Source: JBGOUJ01 sp041477005
Lineage (GTDB): Bacteria > Acidobacteriota > Terriglobia > Bryobacterales > JACQDG01
NCBI GenBank assembly: GCA_041477005.1
Contig: JBGOUJ010000090.1
Coordinates: 1 to 17,416 of the forward strand
DNA: 17,416 nucleotides
Reading direction: 5' to 3'
This document shows positions 12,813-17,416 of this stretch, in pieces. Both the position numbers and the translations under genes were made by a program. Position 1 is the first letter of the stretch, and each line of letters starts with the position of its first letter. Under the pieces are notes generated by a model. That model saw nothing but the letters and a program-made list of their open reading frames with translations, made no database searches and was not told the origin of the DNA.

Positions 12813-14694
12813 CTCTCAGAATGCGCGCCGTGTGGGATCCCGGCGGGAGCAGGACGGTGAAGTGCTGTTCCGCTTCGAAGAGCGGCGCTTCGACGTTCTT
12901 GCCGTCCACCTGGATGAGCGCGGGTCTCAAATCGAGGAGCGCCGCCGCGCGGCTCGCGGAGCGGTAGTCGAACTCGACGCCCTCCGGCACGGCGCGCGCG
13001 TCGAGCAGATCGGCGTTCAGTTGGAGCAGCCGGAGCGGGACCGGCGCGCCGCCTTCGACCAGGCGCCGGCCCGCCGGAACCCAGACGGTCTCGCCGTCGG
13101 TCGCCGGCCACGGCCGGCCGTCGAGCTGCACCGCGCCCTTCCAGCGCACTCCGGTCGTCTGCCCCGCCGTAACCCGCCAGCCGGCGCCCGCCGGCTCGAC
13201 CCGGCTGACCGACGCCGTGGCGGCGGAGAGCAGATCGTAGTCGGGCCGGCCTATCGATTGCTCGAAGTAGAGCAGGACCCGGGCGAAAGATCCCGCAGCC
13301 AGGTGGAGCAGTTGAAACAATTCGGCCCCAACCTGTTTTTTCGTGGGGTAGACGTCCTGGTAGCGCTCGACGACGTTGGCGTCGACCGCCAGGAGGCCGG
13401 TGTGCGGCGTCAGGCCGGCGTAGCGGCGCGCGATCTCGGGATAGCGCTCGGGGCCGAGGTGCCAGATGGTGGCTGGATCTTCAATCACGAAGGTGAAGCG
13501 GAGGCGGTCGAGCAGGCCCAGCACGGCCGCCGCGTCCGCGCCGAGCCGCTCTTTCATCTGGGTGTCGAAGCGGTCGTCGATGTGGGTCAGAGCCAGATCC
13601 AGGTCGGGACGCCATTCGCGCAGCCGGCCGAGCCAACGCGCCTGCAGGCGGTAGGCCAGGGCGGCGCGATATTCGACGAAGCGGCTCCACGCGGTCCGGT
13701 CGCGCTCCCAGTAGCGGGGCGAGTCGCGGCGAAACAGTTCCAGGGGATCGAAGCCCGCCTCCCGCCGGAACTCGGCGCGCACGGTCTCATTCATCGGGGT
13801 GAATCGCTGCGGGTCGCTCGGACCGTAGAGGGATTCGAAATAAAGCTCGGCCAGGTTGACGCCGTCCCAGTCGAAGCGGCCGAGCAGGGCGCGCGTCCCC
13901 GCCTCGACGGCCTGGGAACACCGGGGATCGGCCAGATTGATGAGCTTCCGCCAGTCGAGCTGGGCGTCCTGCAGGATGGCGGTCTTTTCGCGCCACTCGG
14001 GGTGGTCCCGCCAGAACTCCTCGCTGACGTGCGGCAGTTCGAGCCAGGCGTACACCAGGACTCCCTGGCGGTGGCAAGCCTCGATGAGCTTGCGAAGATA
14101 TTCGTCGCGCTGGGGATCTGGATCGTAATAATGCCAGGCGGCGGCATGGATGGCGGCGATGCCCGCCTGGCGCCAGCGCCGGGCCAGAAAGTCGGGGTCG
14201 GCGCGCAGGCGATAGGAGGAGTCAAAGAAGGCCCAGGTGCGAGCGCCGCGAAACGGGAAATCGACGCCCAGGTCGGCCAGATCCTGCAGTAGATAGGGAA
14301 AGCGCTCGTAGCCCTTTTCGCCCACGCCGGCCGCGGTCCACAGGACGATTTGCGAGCCGCGACGCAAGCCGGCCGCCAGCGGCGCGCCGGTCTGCTTTTC
14401 GCGAGTGAAAACGCGGGCGCCCTCCGGCAGCTCGTAGACGGGCAGAGTAAGGGGGTGCTCCCAGACGACTTCGAGCTGCGGATCGCGCAGCTCTTCCACG
14501 CCGGCAACCCGGATGGCCCTTCCAGTCGGCCGAAAACCGAAGCGGCGCGCCTCGGCCGAGTCGCCTTCGAGGAGCGCCAGGGGAGGCGGGTTAGGCGCGA
14601 GATCGAGACCCACTGAGGAAAGAACGCGCTGCCAGCCTCCAGTGGCCAGGACGCTAGCGAGACACAGAATACCAGAGGCCGAGGCGAAGGTCAT
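12802..14694 (-). CDS. putative secreted glycoside hydrolase-like TIM-barrel protein
   Basis: The 630-residue protein starts with a hydrophobic signal-like segment (MTFASASGILCLASVLATGG). Residues ~60-150 resemble a small alpha/beta domain (GSQIVLWTAAGVG, FPYLLQDLADLGVDFPF). Residues ~160-470 look like the TIM barrel of GHL10/DUF187-like and PgaB- or PelA-type hydrolases: IAAIHAAAWHYYDPDPQRDEYLRKLIEACHRQGVLVYAWLELP, then FWRDHPEWREK, FDWDGVNLAELYFES with candidate catalytic Asp and Glu, and LTHIDDRFD. The C-terminal ~130 residues are beta-rich (PVPLRLLQLNADLL; HFTVLLPPGSHTARILRVRN) and may be a binding domain. Its start lies 41 bp inside the preceding TPR-barrel gene, a strong sign of joint expression. 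I infer action on an exopolysaccharide at the envelope; the family and catalysis are not proven. Confidence 0.75.
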   Translation of the reverse strand: MTFASASGILCLASVLATGGWQRVLSSVGLDLAPNPPPLALLEGDSAEARRFGFRPTGRAIRVAGVEELRDPQLEVVWEHPLTLPVYELPEGARVFTREKQTGAPLAAGLRRGSQIVLWTAAGVGEKGYERFPYLLQDLADLGVDFPFRGARTWAFFDSSYRLRADPDFLARRWRQAGIAAIHAAAWHYYDPDPQRDEYLRKLIEACHRQGVLVYAWLELPHVSEEFWRDHPEWREKTAILQDAQLDWRKLINLADPRCSQAVEAGTRALLGRFDWDGVNLAELYFESLYGPSDPQRFTPMNETVRAEFRREAGFDPLELFRRDSPRYWERDRTAWSRFVEYRAALAYRLQARWLGRLREWRPDLDLALTHIDDRFDTQMKERLGADAAAVLGLLDRLRFTFVIEDPATIWHLGPERYPEIARRYAGLTPHTGLLAVDANVVERYQDVYPTKKQVGAELFQLLHLAAGSFARVLLYFEQSIGRPDYDLLSAATASVSRVEPAGAGWRVTAGQTTGVRWKGAVQLDGRPWPATDGETVWVPAGRRLVEGGAPVPLRLLQLNADLLDARAVPEGVEFDYRSASRAAALLDLRPALIQVDGKNVEAPLFEAEQHFTVLLPPGSHTARILRVRN

Positions 14695-16945
14695 AGTAGT
14701 TGGGGCGCCGAGGATTGAACGCGTTGATCAGGTAGACGCCGCGTAGCCCGCTGATGGTCACATCGAGCGGCGGGCTCACTCGCGGCACGCGGAAGCGGAA
14801 GCCGGGACCGAACTCGACGAAGTTGGCGTAATAGTCTCTTCGACGGTCGAAAGTGACATGGGTGTTCCAGAAGAGCTGGGAGCGCAGGAAGCCGATTTGG
14901 GGCAGGCGGTAGCCGTGACGCATCTGCCAATAACTGATGACGTTGTTGGCGTAGCGGCTGAGGAAGACCGCGTCCACGTTGAGCTCGGCGAAAGCCCCGG
15001 CCGTTTCGCCGCCGAGGGAGGCTCCGAGATTGCGGGACCAGGCCAGGCCGCCGCGATAGTCCGGCCCGAGCCGCGGCGTGCCCGGCGGCGGCTTGTGGAG
15101 ATAGCTCGCGGCCTCGCCGGCCTCGCCCCACAGGGTCAAGCCGTTCCAGGCAGGCGTGCGGAGCCCCAAGGCGCCGATCAAAGAGCTTTCGGAGAGAAAT
15201 TGCGGCAATGGCTCGACGGTGCGGCGTTTCCAGTCGCCCACCAGGCGCAGCGACAGGTAGGGGCGGACCGGCAGGCGGCCCAGGCGGAACTCGGCCTTGA
15301 GCTGGGCGTACTGGAAGGCGTCGTGGAAGCGAGTGGAAAACATCGGGAGCGTCCAGAGAGAGACCTGGACGCGGCGAAACTGCGGGGCGAGGTTGTTGTA
15401 CGAGCGGCGGGCTTCAGCGGCGACGGCCGGCTCGGGGCTGGCCAGGGCCAGGCGAAACCAGCGCAGAGCCTCGCGATCGTCGTGCAGGAGGTTGTAGAGC
15501 ACGCCGAGCTTGAGGGCGACATCCAGGTCGTCCGGGTCGATCTCGTGGGCGATCTGAAGCTCACGCCGGGCGTCGTTCAGGTAGCTCAGGGTGAGGCTCT
15601 TTTCGCCGAGCTGCTTGTGAGGAAGCGCCAGCTCGCGCGGGGAGCTGCGGCCCGAGCTCCGGCCCGAGCTGGACCCCGAGCTGCCACCCGAGCGGGCGCC
15701 CGGGCCGCCACGCGAGCCGGCGCCCGAGCTGCCACGCGAGTCGGCGCCCGAGCTGCCATCTGAGCCGGTGCCCGGGCCGCTACGCGAGCCGGCGCCCGAG
15801 CCGCCACGCGAGCCGGCGCCCGAGCCGCCACGCGAGTCGGCGCCCGAGCCGCCACGCGAGTCGGCGCCAGAGCCGCCGCCGGAGCCGCCGTTCGCGCCGC
15901 CGCCCGAGTTGCGAGAAGGCTGTTTCTTTCCCAGCGCCTCGCGGGCGCGGCGGGCCAGCTCGGAGTCGGGTCCCGCGGCGACCTTTTCGAGCAGCGGCAG
16001 AGCACGCGCCGGTTGCCGGCGCTCGAGGTAAAGGAAGCCGAGCTGCGCCGCCGCCAGCATATCGAGCGAATCCTGCTGGACGACGGTCTCGAACTCCCGG
16101 AGGGCCTCGTCCTGTCGCTTGACGGCCAGCCAGAGAAACGCCAGATCGCGGCGAAGGGCGGCCTGGGCGGGATCGAGTTCCAGGGCGCGCCGGTATTCGT
16201 TGGCGAACGGATCGCGCCGTGGCAGCCGGGCGCGGGCCCGCTCGCTGACGCGCGTCTCGGCGGACCGCGAGGCCAGCAGCCAGGCGCCTATCGCCCCTTC
16301 TTCATCGCCGGCCTCGTGACGGGCGCGCGCCAGATCGAGCAGGGTCTCTTCGCGGCGCGGCGGCAGCCGCCACGCGGCCAGGTATTGCTCAACGGCGCGG
16401 GCCGGCTCGCGGTGCTTCTCGAGGTTTCGCGCCAGCTCGAGCCTGGCGGCCCGGTTCGAGGGATCCTGCCGGACGGCCGCCGACCAGCGCTCGATGGCTG
16501 CCCGCAGCTCGCCATCCGCGTGGGCGAAGGTTTCGGCGGCCGTCTTTTGCAACGCCGGATCGGGGGAGCGCCGGACCCGGTCGAGCAGCTCGAGCGCCCT
16601 CGCCTCCTGGCCCGTCTCGTAATACAGGAAGGCCAACTCGAGGGCGATGCGATCGTCCTTTGGCTCGAGTGTCAGCGCCTGCTCGAAGACCTCCCGCGCC
16701 CATTCGGTCTCGCCGACCCTCAGGTAAGCGTAGCCGAGATCCTTGCGGATGGATGGATTGCGGGGCGCGGCTTGGGCAGCGGCGCGGAGATGGGTGATGG
16801 CTTCGAGATACTTCTTCTCTCGAAGCGCCGCGTAAGCCTTGTCCAAAAAGATTTTTTCGGGAGGGTCGGCGGCCGGACCCTGTGTTTGCGCGGGTATCAC
16901 CAAACACGCAAGCACCAGCAGGAAAGCATATTTCACTGCAGGCAC
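14654..16945 (-). CDS. TPR-repeat protein with C-terminal outer membrane barrel (PgaA/BcsC-like)
   Basis: The 763-residue protein starts with a signal peptide (KYAFLLVLACLVIPAQTQG). A GTG at 16945 and one at 16936 are both possible starts; the second gives a cleaner signal sequence. Residues ~28-340 are TPR repeats (KAYAALREKKYLEAITHLRAA; AYLRVGETEWAREVFEQALTLEP; LGFLYLERRQPARALPLLEKV). A Gly/Ser-rich linker of 8-residue repeats occupies ~345-430. A further TPR unit follows (AHEIDPDDLDVALKLGVLYNLLHDDREALRWFRLAL), and ~500-763 alternates as beta strands typical of an outer-membrane barrel (LKAEFRLGRLPVRPYLSLRLVG; VTFDRRRDYYANFVEFGPGFRFRV; YYDLRLGLWYSVSR). TPR plus barrel is the plan of PgaA and BcsC, which export polysaccharide. 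The protein ends in SR rather than the usual aromatic residue. Confidence 0.82.
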   Translation of the reverse strand: MPAVKYAFLLVLACLVIPAQTQGPAADPPEKIFLDKAYAALREKKYLEAITHLRAAAQAAPRNPSIRKDLGYAYLRVGETEWAREVFEQALTLEPKDDRIALELAFLYYETGQEARALELLDRVRRSPDPALQKTAAETFAHADGELRAAIERWSAAVRQDPSNRAARLELARNLEKHREPARAVEQYLAAWRLPPRREETLLDLARARHEAGDEEGAIGAWLLASRSAETRVSERARARLPRRDPFANEYRRALELDPAQAALRRDLAFLWLAVKRQDEALREFETVVQQDSLDMLAAAQLGFLYLERRQPARALPLLEKVAAGPDSELARRAREALGKKQPSRNSGGGANGGSGGGSGADSRGGSGADSRGGSGAGSRGGSGAGSRSGPGTGSDGSSGADSRGSSGAGSRGGPGARSGGSSGSSSGRSSGRSSPRELALPHKQLGEKSLTLSYLNDARRELQIAHEIDPDDLDVALKLGVLYNLLHDDREALRWFRLALASPEPAVAAEARRSYNNLAPQFRRVQVSLWTLPMFSTRFHDAFQYAQLKAEFRLGRLPVRPYLSLRLVGDWKRRTVEPLPQFLSESSLIGALGLRTPAWNGLTLWGEAGEAASYLHKPPPGTPRLGPDYRGGLAWSRNLGASLGGETAGAFAELNVDAVFLSRYANNVISYWQMRHGYRLPQIGFLRSQLFWNTHVTFDRRRDYYANFVEFGPGFRFRVPRVSPPLDVTISGLRGVYLINAFNPRRPNYYDLRLGLWYSVSR
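15649..15912. repeat. 24-bp tandem repeat encoding Gly/Ser-rich linker
   Basis: Within the TPR-barrel gene, about nine imperfect copies of a 24-bp unit encode GGSGADSR and variants (GGSGAGSR, GSSGADSR, SGPGTGSD), tapering into GSSGSSSGRSSGRSS. On the plus strand the unit reads like ccgccacgcgagtcggcgcc. Because 24 is divisible by 3, copy-number change keeps the reading frame, so the linker length could vary between strains. It separates two TPR blocks and is probably a flexible spacer. Confidence 0.85.
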
Positions 16946-16965
16946 CAGTATCTGAATGTGTCCCT

Positions 16966-16994
16966 ATCTAATCACAGTCTGCGAGCAGGCGCAA
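16966..16994 (-). promoter_or_regulatory. possible promoter of the TPR-barrel / GH operon
   Basis: On the minus strand TTGCGC (16989-16994) and TTAGAT (16966-16971) are separated by exactly 17 bp, and a TGA directly before the hexamer makes an extended -10. Initiation about 7 bases later leaves a leader of 14-23 nt before the two possible GTG starts, with no visible Shine-Dalgarno sequence. Confidence 0.3.
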
Positions 16995-17017
16995 GCCCCC
17001 GTAGGGAACCAAGGGAA

Positions 17018-17285
17018 CCAGCCGTCAGCGATCAGCCGTCAGCCATCAGCAAGCCGGTAGCCGAAAGGTGGTAGTTGATCGCCGAAGCCAAAAGCCAAGG
17101 GCCAAGCTCTCAGCCATAAGCCCCCAGCCATCAGCCGTCAGTTGTCAGCCGTGAGCCGTCAGCAGTCAGCCCCAGCAATCCGGGTTGCTGAAAGCTGAAG
17201 CTCTCAGCGTCAGCCATCGGTTGTCACCAAGCCGGTTGCTGAGCGCCGATAGCTGATAGCTGATGGCTGATGGCTGATCACAGAT
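17018..17285. repeat. large CAGC/GCTG palindromic repeat island
   Basis: The 345-bp gene-free stretch 16946-17290 is mostly this island. From 17018 to about 17180 it uses CAGC words (cagccgtcagcgatcagccg, cagccatcagc, cagccgtgagccgtcagcag). From about 17187 to 17279 it switches mostly to GCTG words (gttgctgaaagctgaagctc, gctgatagctgatggctga). 17030-17050 and 17259-17279 are reverse complements with one mismatch in 21. It has the same word family and polarity as the array around the S23 gene but contains no gene. Confidence 0.8.
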
Positions 17286-17290
17286 AGCTA

Positions 17291-17416
17291 TTACCGGCGA
17301 ACTACCGGCAGAACGATGTGCGACGGATACTGTATGTCGTGGAATATCGTCTGGCGGGCGGGGGCCATGCGGTCGCTGTCCCGGCCGAGCTCGCCCGTGT
17401 TGAGGTTGCGGTCGAA
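17291..17416 (-). CDS. CocE/NonD-type hydrolase, C-terminal fragment (runs off window)
   Basis: Reading the minus strand from the window edge gives 41 residues and a TAA stop at 17291-17293. The fragment begins FDRNLNTGELGRDSDRMAPA, includes FHDIQYPSHIVLPV and ends in VVRR. This matches the C-terminal end of CocE/NonD (X-Pro dipeptidyl-peptidase-like) alpha/beta hydrolases, where FDRNxNTG and hPSxxxLPV are typical of the jelly-roll domain. The catalytic domain lies outside the window, so the substrate (ester or peptide) is unknown. The gene ends just beyond the palindromic repeat island and points toward the TPR-barrel operon. Confidence 0.75.
   Translation of the reverse strand, partial: FDRNLNTGELGRDSDRMAPARQTIFHDIQYPSHIVLPVVRR

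Noticed and set aside
12757..14292. 511-codon plus-strand frame opposite the GH-like gene
   Set aside because: It begins inside the GAGGAATTGA palindrome and reads antisense to a signal-peptide-bearing protein; composition is shadow-like.

Overview
The window is high-GC DNA (about 67% in the genes I counted by hand) from what is most likely an Acidobacteriota genome, perhaps near the Bryobacterales/Solibacterales. The assignment rests on the rsmB - rpe - BamD-like order, the small MerR regulator with a well-conserved N-terminus, the Gfo/Idh plus sugar isomerase pair, and a Gram-negative cell plan (MlaE permease, BamD-like lipoprotein, TPR-barrel protein). It is inference: no rRNA or marker gene is present to settle it.

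Layout. 1-735: a small four-helix-bundle (S23/intervening-sequence family) gene between arrays of CAGC-type and GCTG-type short repeats. 735-2381 (minus): an RsbW-like kinase, a STAS antagonist and an MlaE-family permease, with a palindromic repeat between the last two. 2448-6881 (plus): rsmB, rpe, a BamD-like lipoprotein, a degenerate receiver-domain protein and YajQ. A perfect 20-bp inverted repeat (6882-6952) precedes an alpha/beta hydrolase, whose 3' end overlaps a convergent MFS gene by 73 bp. 7540-12682 (minus): MerR regulator, Gfo/Idh oxidoreductase, sugar isomerase, a vitamin K-dependent gamma-carboxylase (HTTM) homologue and the MFS transporter, all in one direction. 12802-16945 (minus): a TPR/outer-membrane-barrel protein and an overlapping glycoside-hydrolase-like TIM barrel, together resembling an exopolysaccharide export/processing pair. 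16946-17290 is gene-free and holds another repeat island. 17291-17416 is the C-terminal end of a CocE/NonD-type hydrolase running off the window.

The most unusual theme is the intergenic DNA. Five islands (flanking the S23 gene; 1533-1617; 6882-6952; 12727-12812; 17018-17285) share one architecture: short near-tandem words arranged as an inverted repeat. The word differs between islands (CAGCNRTCAGC, TTGATTTAT or GAGGAATTGA). In three cases the stop codon of the adjacent gene lies in or directly against the repeat word. The S23 gene sits in the loop of one such palindrome, as in the intervening sequences of 23S rRNA genes where this family was first found. I regard this as the best candidate for an undescribed element.

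No tRNA, rRNA, CRISPR array, transposase or reverse transcriptase was seen. Many long open frames antisense to the real genes are GC-driven shadows and were left out.
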